Of a stretch of DNA of 64,000 bases, positions 47,604 through 55,336 are shown piece after piece. The stretch is from Xanthobacter agilis (GTDB taxonomy: Bacteria; Pseudomonadota; Alphaproteobacteria; Rhizobiales; Xanthobacteraceae). Position 1 is the stretch's first letter. The number at the start of each line of letters is the position of its first letter. Made by a program: the position numbers and the translations under genes. The stretch is from positions 62,001 through 126,000 of the forward strand of contig NZ_JABWGX010000005.1 in NCBI RefSeq assembly GCF_021730435.1. Reading direction: 5' to 3'. The notes under the pieces are model-generated. The model was not told the origin of the DNA, searched no databases, and was given only the letters and a program-made list of their open reading frames with translations.

Positions 47604-48105
47604 GCTTGCTTCCTCCCGGCACCCCTATCGTTGCGGTCCGGGTCCGTGAGGGTCGCCTCGCACACTCCAATGTGGCATGTGCGAGATGTTTATGGCCTCG
47701 CAGTGCGGCGGAAAAGCGAACGGCGGTTGCCGGTCGCCGACGATGCGCCCGCGCGTGCCGCCGAAACCGGCGCACCGAAAAAGAGCGCGGGTTTCGGCGG
47801 CTCGCCTTGAAATCGTCATGGGGATGCGTCATATGCACTGTCATAGTGATCCGCCTTTAGGTGATCGCCTCCGATGTCCGGACTGGACTGTGAGCGATTT
47901 CGGAACAGGGCGGCACTGTCGGGCCGCGTAGCGGAGACCGCTCGGAGCTTCAATCCTGGAAGCGTCTCAGGCGGCTTAGCCCGAATTCCATGTTTCTTTT
48001 GGACACCCCTGGCCACGCGGGATGTCGAAGATCCTCGCGAGCAGTGTCGCCGCGTGACCGCCACGCGTGCGCGCCGCGGCGCCGTTCGCCCATGAAAGAC
48101 AGAGC
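47604..48105. other. Intergenic region before the DEAD-box helicase
   Basis: About 500 bp between dedA and the helicase, with no convincing gene. It contains an 11-bp perfect inverted repeat CCGCCGAAACC/GGTTTCGGCGG (47758-47768 with 47790-47800) with a 21-nt loop, which could be a leader structure or small RNA. A long 5' leader would be consistent with cold-shock-type control of helicase genes. Confidence 0.45.
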
Positions 48106-49776
48106 TTGACCTCTTTTTCTTCCCTCGGCCTTGCCGAGCCTATCGTCCGTGCCCTCACCGAAGAGCGGCATGTGACGCCGACCCCCATTCAAGCCCAGGC
48201 CATCCCTGAAATCCTCGCCGGCCACGACCTGATCGGTATTGCCCAGACCGGCACCGGCAAGACCGCCGCGTTCGCTCTTCCCATTCTCGATCGCCTGGTG
48301 CGCCATGCGCGCCGTCCGGAGCCGAAGGCGGTGCGGGCCCTGGTGCTCTCGCCCACCCGTGAGTTGTCCGGCCAGATTGTGGACAATTTCCTGAAGTTCG
48401 GCCGCCATGCGAACGTCTCGGTGGCGCTCGCCATCGGTGGCGTCCCCATGGGCCGGCAGATCCGCGCCCTCTCGCGCGGGGTGGATGTGCTGGTGGCCAC
48501 CCCCGGTCGCCTCATCGACCTTGCGGAAAACAATGCGGTGCGGCTCGATCAGGTCGAGGTGCTCGTCCTCGACGAGGCCGACCAGATGCTGGACATGGGC
48601 TTCGTCCATGCCATCCGCGCCATCGTGCGCCGCCTGCCCCACAAGCGGCACTCGCTGTTCTTCTCGGCCACCATGCCGTCCGCGATCGCGGAACTGGCCG
48701 GGACCATGCTGCGTGATCCGGTGCAGGTGGCGGTGACCCCGGTCGCGAAGACCGCGGACCGGGTCGACCAGCGCGTGCTGCTGGTGGACAAGGCGAACAA
48801 GGCTCTGCTTCTGGCCGAGGTTCTCTCCAAGGAGGAGATCGACCGGGCCCTGGTGTTCACCCGCACCAAGCATGGCGCCGACAAGGTGGTGCGCGCGCTC
48901 GCCAAGGTGGGCATCGCCTCCGAGGCGATCCATGGCAACAAGTCGCAAAATCAGCGTGATCGCGTGCTTGCGGCCTTCCGTGACGGTGCCGTGCGCACCC
49001 TGGTGGCGACCGACATCGCGGCCCGCGGCATCGACGTCACGGGCGTGAGCCACGTCATCAATTTCGATCTGCCGAACGTGCCGGAAAGCTATGTGCACCG
49101 GATCGGCCGCACCGCCCGCGCGGGCCGGGAAGGCATCGCCATCTCGTTCTGCGATCAGGAGGAGCGGGCGTTCCTGCGGGCCATCGAGCGGCTTATCAAG
49201 ATTCAGATCCCCTCGACCGACCGACGCGGTGCGGGCGCGGCCTTCGACGTGCCCGCGGGCACGCCTATCGCCGTGTCACCGGTGGATGCCATGGAAGAGG
49301 CGCGGGGATCGCGCCCCGGCGGTCGTCAGCGCCGCCCCGACGGCGGGCGCAACGGTGGCGGGTCGCGCCAGGGCGGCGAACGGCGGGATAACACCCGCCA
49401 GGAGACGCGCCAGGAGAGCCGTCAGGACGGCGGCGGACGCCGCGATGGCGCCCGCGAGGACGGAGCCCGGCGCGAGAAGCGCCCGGCCGCGGCGCGTACG
49501 GAGACTCGCGATGGTGCCGCGCGTGGTGGCGAGGGGCGCGAGGCCCAGGCCCCGCGATCGCAGCAGGCCCGTCCCGCGAAGCCGCGCCATGATGAAGGCC
49601 GCCCCGGTGGCCGTTCCGAGGCGCGTCCGTCCGAGGGCCGCGCCAACAGGGGCGAGCGCACGACGCGGGCCGGCGGTGGCGAGATGGGCGGGATCGGCTT
49701 CATGAAGGCGGTGCCGAACCGGCAGGGCCAGCAGAAGGAAACCCGTGGCGGTGGCGCCAAGCGCCCCGTCCGTTGA
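48106..49776 (+). CDS. DEAD-box ATP-dependent RNA helicase (RhlE-like)
   Basis: A 556-residue DEAD-box helicase. In order: Q-motif TPTPIQAQAIP, Walker A AQTGTGKT, PTRELSGQ, TPGRLIDL, VLDEADQML, SAT, ATDIAARGIDV and HRIGRTARAGR. From about residue 390 the tail is a low-complexity Arg/Gly/Asp/Glu-rich RNA-binding extension. The start is probably the TTG at 48106 (giving MTSFSSLGLAEP, typical of relatives); a GTG at 48067 is in frame. It unwinds structured RNA in ribosome assembly or mRNA decay. An IF-1 gene follows 127 bp later. Confidence 0.9.
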   Translation: MTSFSSLGLAEPIVRALTEERHVTPTPIQAQAIPEILAGHDLIGIAQTGTGKTAAFALPILDRLVRHARRPEPKAVRALVLSPTRELSGQIVDNFLKFGRHANVSVALAIGGVPMGRQIRALSRGVDVLVATPGRLIDLAENNAVRLDQVEVLVLDEADQMLDMGFVHAIRAIVRRLPHKRHSLFFSATMPSAIAELAGTMLRDPVQVAVTPVAKTADRVDQRVLLVDKANKALLLAEVLSKEEIDRALVFTRTKHGADKVVRALAKVGIASEAIHGNKSQNQRDRVLAAFRDGAVRTLVATDIAARGIDVTGVSHVINFDLPNVPESYVHRIGRTARAGREGIAISFCDQEERAFLRAIERLIKIQIPSTDRRGAGAAFDVPAGTPIAVSPVDAMEEARGSRPGGRQRRPDGGRNGGGSRQGGERRDNTRQETRQESRQDGGGRRDGAREDGARREKRPAAARTETRDGAARGGEGREAQAPRSQQARPAKPRHDEGRPGGRSEARPSEGRANRGERTTRAGGGEMGGIGFMKAVPNRQGQQKETRGGGAKRPVR

Positions 49777-49903
49777 TCTGAAAAACGCGCGGGGCACTGA
49801 AATGCGCCCCGCGTGCACGACACCCTATGGGCCCGAACGTTCAAACGTGGCATAAGGCCCGCCATTCCACCTCCGCACGGAGGGTTATTGGAGAAGACTA
49901 TAT

Positions 49904-50179
49904 ATGGCGAAGGAAGAACTGCTGGAGTTCGAGGGCACAGTGACCGAGGTGCTGCCCGACGGCAATTTCCGCGTGCGGCTCGACAACGATCACCAGATCC
50001 TGGCGTATGCCGCCGGCAAGATGAAGAAGAACCGTATCCGCACCATCGAGGGTGACCGCGTGGTGGTGGAGATGTCACCTTATGATCTCGACCGCGGGCG
50101 CATCAACTTCCGTCACAAGGCCGAGGGTTCCGCGCCGCCTCCCGGCGCCCGCCGCCAGCAGAATTTCCGCCGGCGCTGA
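49904..50179 (+). CDS. infA: Translation initiation factor IF-1, with tail
   Basis: A 91-residue IF-1: the S1/OB-fold core [33 protein letters not shown] and [16 protein letters not shown] is complete by residue 72, and a 19-residue Pro/Arg-rich tail (ending QQNFRRR) extends it beyond the classical length. IF-1 binds the 30S A site during initiation. TTGGAGAAG precedes the ATG. Position next to a DEAD-box helicase suggests a joint role in translation or RNA folding under stress. It may be a second IF-1 copy. Confidence 0.92.
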   Translation: MAKEELLEFEGTVTEVLPDGNFRVRLDNDHQILAYAAGKMKKNRIRTIEGDRVVVEMSPYDLDRGRINFRHKAEGSAPPPGARRQQNFRRR

Positions 50180-50264
50180 GCTATCCTGCCTCCGGCTGCA
50201 CTGACGGCGGGGAGGCATCCTCCTCGCCCGCATGCTGTTATGCGCCAAGGCACGGGAGGCGGGG

Positions 50265-50759
50265 ATGGAGCTTCGAATCGCGAAGATCGTGACGGCGGCG
50301 TCGCTTGCCGCCTACGCGCTGGTTGTCGCCTACGACAACATCATTGATTATGGGTCGAACTACGCCTTCGTCGGCCACGTGCTGAGCATGGATACGACCT
50401 TTCCGGGCAATGCCCTGATGGGCCGTGCGATCACCGACGAGCGGGTGTGGCGCGCGGTCTACGCCGCCATCATCGCAACCGAGGCCATGAGCGGGCTGTT
50501 GCTGGCCGGCGGCGCCGTGGCCATGGCGCTCTGTCTGCGCGCGTCCGCCATCGCCTTCGGGCGGGCGAAAGGCCTGGTCTATCTTGGGGCCGCGCTGGCA
50601 TTCCTCCTGTGGTTCTTCGGCTTCATGGTGGTGGCCGGCGAATATTTCGCCATGTGGCAGTCCAGGGAGTGGAACGGCCAGGAGGGGGCATTTCACATTT
50701 ATACGGTGGTAATCGGCGTGCTCATCCTGGTGGCACTGCCCGAGCGCGACGACCTCTGA
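50265..50759 (+). CDS. DUF2165 small membrane protein
   Basis: A 164-residue protein with four predicted membrane helices and the DUF2165 signatures VAYDNIIDYGSNYAFVGHVL and MSMDTTF near the N-terminus and WFFGFMVVAGEYFAMWQS, FHIYTVVIGVL near the C-terminus. The function of this family is unknown. The ATG at 50265 has a GGGAGGCGGGG site and follows infA by 85 bp, so it may share its transcript. Confidence 0.8.
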   Translation: MELRIAKIVTAASLAAYALVVAYDNIIDYGSNYAFVGHVLSMDTTFPGNALMGRAITDERVWRAVYAAIIATEAMSGLLLAGGAVAMALCLRASAIAFGRAKGLVYLGAALAFLLWFFGFMVVAGEYFAMWQSREWNGQEGAFHIYTVVIGVLILVALPERDDL

Positions 50760-51016
50760 GCGCCGCGCCGGGAACCGCCGGTAGGTCAAGGGCGCCAAAG
50801 GGTGGGCGTGAGCGTTCCCATCCGTCGTGGCATCGGTCCGTGTTCTGCTCGTGCTTCGGGGCGCCTTGGCCGGGATCATGAAACGGGCGGCAAGCCGTTT
50901 ACCCGCTCTGCATCACGTCCCTACACGCCGCTCCAGTCGTCTCCCCGTTGCGGGCGCCCGCGCCCGAGGGCGGATCCGGCCGCTCCGCAACAGGGAAGTC
51001 TTGGGCGGCCGCGCGG

Positions 51017-51610
51017 TCAGCGCAGCACGTACACCACGGTGCCGACCCGCACCCGGCCGTAGAGGTCCACCACATCATCATTGGTCATGCGGATGCAGCC
51101 GGAGGACACCGCCTGCCCGATGGTTTCCGGCTCGTTGGAGCCGTGGATGCGATAGAGGCTGGAGCCGAGATACATGGCGCGCGCGCCGAGGGGATTGTCG
51201 AGGCCGCCGGGCATGTAGCGCGGCAGGTCGGGACGGCGCTTCAGCATCTGCGCCGGCGGCGTCCAGCCGGGCCATTCGCGCTTGGCGCTGATGGTCTTCA
51301 CGCCCGACCATTGAAATCCGTCGCGGCCGACGCCCACCCCGTAGCGGATGGCTTGGCCCGGCGCGGTCACATAATAAAGCCGCCGCTCGGGGGTGGAGAT
51401 GACGATGGTGCCGGGCTTGTACTTCTTGTCGAAGGACACCATCTGGCGCGGGATCGGCGAGGAGCCGCTCGCCACCCCCACGTCGGATGGCGTGGTGAGG
51501 AACAGCTTCGCGAACGGGAACAGCTCATAGCGATCATCGGCCCGGGCGTGGCCCGCGGAAACCAGCGCGGCCGCGATCGCAACGGCGGCGATGGCTTTCA
51601 GGTGCATCAT
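51017..51610 (-). CDS. L,D-transpeptidase (YkuD domain), exported
   Basis: A 197-residue protein with a signal peptide (to about residue 24, GHARA) and a YkuD catalytic domain: YRIHGSNEPETIGQAVSSGC then IRMTNDDVVDLY gives the conserved HG (His156) and SSGCIRM with the nucleophile Cys172. These enzymes form 3-3 peptidoglycan crosslinks or attach outer-membrane proteins to the wall. The start is the first of two adjacent ATGs. Transcribed alone. Confidence 0.9.
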   Translation of the reverse strand: MMHLKAIAAVAIAAALVSAGHARADDRYELFPFAKLFLTTPSDVGVASGSSPIPRQMVSFDKKYKPGTIVISTPERRLYYVTAPGQAIRYGVGVGRDGFQWSGVKTISAKREWPGWTPPAQMLKRRPDLPRYMPGGLDNPLGARAMYLGSSLYRIHGSNEPETIGQAVSSGCIRMTNDDVVDLYGRVRVGTVVYVLR

Positions 51611-51832
51611 GGCGTTCAGCCTCGTGTCCTTGGCCGGGTGAGGGATCACCGGGCCAGTGGAACTCAATGTCTGCGATGCGCGCCGCCCCCGCGTGCGCGG
51701 CATCCATTTTTCCGCCACGAATGGGCATGGCCGCAACCGCTTTGTGGCGCCCTGGTTCCGCCCTTGGCGAGGGCGGGCTCGCTTTTTGCGGGGGTGCGAT
51801 TCAAAAGCCACGCTTGCGTTGCAGCGCACGTG

Positions 51833-52666
51833 TCAGGTGGCGACGCCGCGGGCAAAGTCCGCCAGGATGGTGTTGAAGGCGTCGGGGGCCTCCAGAAAGG
51901 GGGCGTGACCCACGGGAAATAGGGCGAGCCGAGCGGCGGGCACGATCTGCGCGATGTGATGGGCCATGGCCGGGGCGACCACGTCGTCCTGTTCGCCCTG
52001 CATCACCAGCACCGGGATATCGAGGCGGCGCAGCACGTCCTCATAGTCGGCGGGCCGGTCGAACAGTGCGGCGCGGACCTGCGCCGGCACCACCATGTTG
52101 AGGGCGACCAGGGTCTCGAGCAGCTCCTGCGGCTGCTCGCCCGCGAAGCAGCGGCGCACGAAGGCCCGGGTGGCATCAATGTTCTGTGCGAGGTCGGCAG
52201 AGCACATCTGCCGCATCAGGCGGTTGCAGGTGCCGTAGAAGGCCCGGTCGTTGGCCGTGGCCGCATCCACGAACACGATGCCGCCGATCCCGGCGTGGCC
52301 ATGAACCTTTAGGTAATCGCCGATGATGCGTCCCGCATAGGACCACCCGACCAGGATCGGGCGCTTCAGTCCGCTCGCGGCGATGACGGTGGCAAGCTCG
52401 TCGGCCCACCGCTCCGGTTCCTTGTAGAAATGGGCGTCGAGCGGCTTGTCGGAGCCGCCGTGGCCGCGAAAATCGTATGTCACCTTGCGGAATCCGGAAA
52501 GCGCGGGCGCGCCCACCTGCCGCATCCAGGCGAGGCCGCAATGGGAAAAGCCGTGGATGAACAGCATTTCCGGCCCCTCGCCGGACCCCCAGTCCTGGAT
52601 GTGAATGGAAAGCTGGTCCGCCGTCGTGGCGGTGAAGCTGCGCGGAAGGCTCAAGGGGGCGCTCAT
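51833..52666 (-). CDS. Alpha/beta hydrolase
   Basis: A 277-residue alpha/beta-hydrolase-fold protein. The oxyanion region is LFIHGFSHCGLAW, the nucleophile elbow GWSYAG (Ser109), the acid in MQGEQDDVVAP and the His in FPVGHAPFLEAP. It probably hydrolyses an ester or similar bond; the substrate is unknown. The ATG at 52666 gives the normal N-terminus; the frame is open further upstream. Separate transcription unit. Confidence 0.87.
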   Translation of the reverse strand: MSAPLSLPRSFTATTADQLSIHIQDWGSGEGPEMLFIHGFSHCGLAWMRQVGAPALSGFRKVTYDFRGHGGSDKPLDAHFYKEPERWADELATVIAASGLKRPILVGWSYAGRIIGDYLKVHGHAGIGGIVFVDAATANDRAFYGTCNRLMRQMCSADLAQNIDATRAFVRRCFAGEQPQELLETLVALNMVVPAQVRAALFDRPADYEDVLRRLDIPVLVMQGEQDDVVAPAMAHHIAQIVPAARLALFPVGHAPFLEAPDAFNTILADFARGVAT

Positions 52667-52872
52667 GGCGTGATATCCGGATGGGGCGGCGTGGGCTCTG
52701 GGCCGTGCACCTCTTGGATTGCACCTCCCGGCATTAAAGTATCCGCAATCCATTTCCAGCAGGAAGAGAAGCCGTCGCGCCTCGCGGGCGCGCCTGTGGG
52801 CCGGCCGTCGGCGCCCGCCGTGCCGCGGTGGGCGGGGCGAGCGGCTGAGCCAGGGAAGGAAGGGATTTCATC

Positions 52873-54192
52873 ATGTGGGGATGCCTCAAGCCACTTCGCG
52901 CCTCGTGGCGCGTCCGGGCGCCGCTCTTCGCGGCTTTCGCCTTGGCGGCGGGCTTGGGGGGCGCCACGGCCGCCGCCGCTGCGGCGGAGCACTACATGAC
53001 GCTGGGCCTGCCTTTGTTCGAGCCCTACCGGGTGGGGATCGCGACGCTCGACATCGATGGTGGCAAAGTGACGGGCACCCTGGCCGCGCCGGTAGGCGAT
53101 CCGCGCCCAGCGCTGCCCATCATCGGCACCGTGAGCGATGGTGCCCTGAAGCTGACCGTGGGCACAGGATCGGACGCCTACACCCTGGGCTTTAGCGAGG
53201 ACGAGCGCGGCCTGCACCAGGTGTGGGAGGAGACCTTGTCGGTGGGCGACCTGGAGCGGGTTGTCCTGTTCCGCCCCTCCGCGGATTTTTCCGATACGGC
53301 CTTGGCCCTGCAGCATCTGGGCGAGGATTGGTGCGGCCAGGTCTATGGCGGGCTGGCCCTGGTGCTGCGCGCCGAGACCCTTAAGTCCATGGCGTCGCCG
53401 CCAGCCGCGCTCGCCGATCTCGATGTGTCGGCCACCAGCCTCACCCACGGCGCGGTGAAGGCGAAGCTGAAGGATCTGTGGAGTCGGCTGCGACTCGCCT
53501 CCCACGGCGGCGACGACATTGCCATCGATGTCGCGGTGCCCGTGGGCACCGAGGCCGCGACCGCCAAAGCGTTGCGGGCGGAACCGGCGCTCGCCGCGGT
53601 GACCTTGCCCAACGCCTGCACGGAAATGGCCCTGGTCGTGGTGCCGAAGGCCAAGCTCTCCGATGGCGGCACGGTCTCGGACGTCAAGCTGAAGACCTAT
53701 CTGGAACGCGCGCTCAACCGCCTCCTGTCCGGCGCGCAGGCCGAAGGTTCAAGCGTTGGTGGGCGCAAATTCAAGCTATCGGGCGCGACGGTCGCCAAGG
53801 GGGCGAACGGCGTGCCCGTGTTTACGGCCCAGGTGACCGGCGAATCCGATGCGGTCCGGCTCGCGAAAGGCGGCTGGGATCAGTTCACCTTGTCGGTGAC
53901 ACCGGTGGTGACCGCCACCGACACCGGGGACACCCTTTCCCTCATTCCCACGGTCAGCGATGTGAGGACGGCGCCGCGCTCCGGGGCCCAGGTGCCGCCG
54001 GAAAGCGCGTTCAAGCCCGTCGATGACGAGGCCGTCTCCATCGGGATTACGCATCGTCTGGTGTCCTGGCTGGCGGCGGCGGAAGGCTCGCGCTGCGATT
54101 TCCTCACCCGCGCCGGCTTCGATGAGCCGGATGGCGCCTATAGCTGCACCAATGCGGCCTTGGACGACGTGGCGCACGCCAGCGACAACTGA
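52873..54192 (+). CDS. Exported protein of unknown function
   Basis: A 439-residue protein that I do not recognise. It has an N-terminal signal sequence (residues 1-38, ending AAAAAAE) and no other membrane segment, so it is probably periplasmic. Four cysteines after the signal, in WCGQ, NACTE, SRCDF and YSCTN, could form two disulfides. A middle segment (about 190-310) is rich in Thr/Val/Asp beta-strand patterns. The GGAAGGAAGGGATT before the ATG is a good ribosome-binding site. It is a single gene between a hydrolase and the decayed marR. Confidence 0.75.
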   Translation: MWGCLKPLRASWRVRAPLFAAFALAAGLGGATAAAAAAEHYMTLGLPLFEPYRVGIATLDIDGGKVTGTLAAPVGDPRPALPIIGTVSDGALKLTVGTGSDAYTLGFSEDERGLHQVWEETLSVGDLERVVLFRPSADFSDTALALQHLGEDWCGQVYGGLALVLRAETLKSMASPPAALADLDVSATSLTHGAVKAKLKDLWSRLRLASHGGDDIAIDVAVPVGTEAATAKALRAEPALAAVTLPNACTEMALVVVPKAKLSDGGTVSDVKLKTYLERALNRLLSGAQAEGSSVGGRKFKLSGATVAKGANGVPVFTAQVTGESDAVRLAKGGWDQFTLSVTPVVTATDTGDTLSLIPTVSDVRTAPRSGAQVPPESAFKPVDDEAVSIGITHRLVSWLAAAEGSRCDFLTRAGFDEPDGAYSCTNAALDDVAHASDN

Positions 54193-54507
54193 GGCCAGGG
54201 CGCGTGGCGGCAAACGCCCGCGCGGGCGCTCTGACCACGGCTGAGTTCGCGCTGCCCGGAGGCCGTCCGCTTCGCGGTTGTGGGCGGAGTGCTCGTCGCC
54301 GTGGCTCATGCCGCCCCGCCATGGCCGACACGCTCCAAGGCGTGGGGAGAGAGGCCGTGCGTGTCGTGCGGATGGGCGCGGGTAGCCGACGATGCTGCCG
54401 GTACCGAGGCGCCAGTGTTTCCGGCGGCGGCACATGGGTCGCACGAACGGTCTCCCTCCAGAAGGCGGGTGCTGCGGGCTTTCGTCCCGTCGCCGTGGCG
54501 CGCGGTG
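54193..54507. other. Intergenic region before the decayed marR gene
   Basis: About 315 bp with no credible coding content. GC-rich hairpins occur just after 54192, for example around CGCCCGCGCGGGCG (54216-54229), and may terminate the preceding gene. Nothing else stood out. Confidence 0.35.
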
Positions 54508-55078
54508 ATGCGCATGCCCGGCGATGAGAGATCCGGCGCGTCCCGGTCGGTGAGGCCGCGTGGCGCGGGCGGCAGGCGCTTCGGTCTGGCCGCCGATGTC
54601 GAGCCGGCCGCCGAGTCTCGACAATCCGACCGCCTCATCTTCGGCCAGCTGGTCACGCGGGGTGTGCGCTATTGGCGCCGCGCCATCGATCAGGCGCTGG
54701 CGGAGCGCGGGCTCTCCCAGGCGACGGCCATGCCGCTTCTGATACTCGCGCGGCTTGGGGATGACTTGCGCCAGGGGGGATGACTTGCGCCAGGGGGTGA
54801 ACGCCGACGAGCTGGGGCTTGAAGGCCCTTCGCCGGTGCGCATCGTCGACATGCTGCTGGCCGAGGGGCTGGTCTCGCGCCTGGAAGACCCGGACGACCA
54901 GCGCGCGAAGCTGCTGTGCCTGACGCCGAGCGGACGGGCGCCGGTGGCCGAGGTCGAGGCCGCCATCGCCACCCTGCGGGCGCGGTTCCTCAACGATGTG
55001 AGCGACGAAGACCTCGCGGTGATCGTGAGGGGCCTGGCCAGGGTCGAAGCGGCGCTGGTGTCGGAGCTGTCCGCGTGA
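54508..55078 (+). pseudogene. MarR-family regulator broken by a 19-bp tandem duplication
   Basis: The first frame encodes VTRGVRYWRRAIDQALAERG and LSQATAMPLLILARLGDDLR, then stops; the second resumes with LRQGVNADELGLEGPSPVRI, VSRLEDPDDQRAKLLCLTPS and a helical C-terminus, together a normal MarR winged helix. The break is an exact 19-bp direct repeat (one copy from 54757, the next from 54776), which shifts the frame by one and brings a TGA at 54781. Deleting one copy would restore a regulator of roughly 180 residues. It precedes an efflux adaptor remnant, a normal MarR target. Confidence 0.8.
54757..54794. repeat. 19-bp tandem duplication inside marR
   Basis: Two perfect adjacent copies of GGGGATGACTTGCGCCAGG (54757-54775 and 54776-54794). 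Because 19 is not a multiple of three, it frameshifts the gene. Such short tandem repeats arise by replication slippage and can revert. Confidence 0.92.
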
Positions 55079-55305
55079 TCGGCCGTCCCTTCGGCATCGG
55101 CCGCAATGAGATTCTGTTTTCGCTCAAGGCCATCGAGGATCACAATCGGTCCGAGCCGGCGAACCTGCTCGCCAATATCAACCCGACCTTCAGTTGGGTG
55201 CGTCTGGCTCAGCGCGTGCCCGTACGGGTCAGCATCGACCAGGCGCCGGCCGGCGTGAAGGTGGTGGCGGGGTGGACCGTGTCCGTCGGCATCGGCGCCG
55301 ACTGA
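55075..55305 (+). pseudogene. C-terminal remnant of an AaeA/HlyD-type efflux adaptor
   Basis: A 76-codon frame overlapping the marR stop. Its translated sequence contains NPTFSWVRLAQRVPVRVSID and APAGVKVVAGWTVSVGIG, the conserved C-terminal end of AaeA-like membrane-fusion proteins (normally 280-330 residues). The N-terminal three quarters (signal anchor, lipoyl and coiled-coil regions) and the partner transporter AaeB are missing. It is therefore a deletion remnant of an aromatic-acid efflux operon that the adjacent MarR probably controlled. Confidence 0.65.
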
Positions 55306-55336
55306 GGGCGGCCACGGACCCACGGCGACCGTCCGT

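Noticed and set aside
49788-49813. Terminator for the helicase gene
   Set aside because: The 8-bp stem is followed by TGCACG on the + strand; the T-run lies on the opposite side, where no leftward gene ends.
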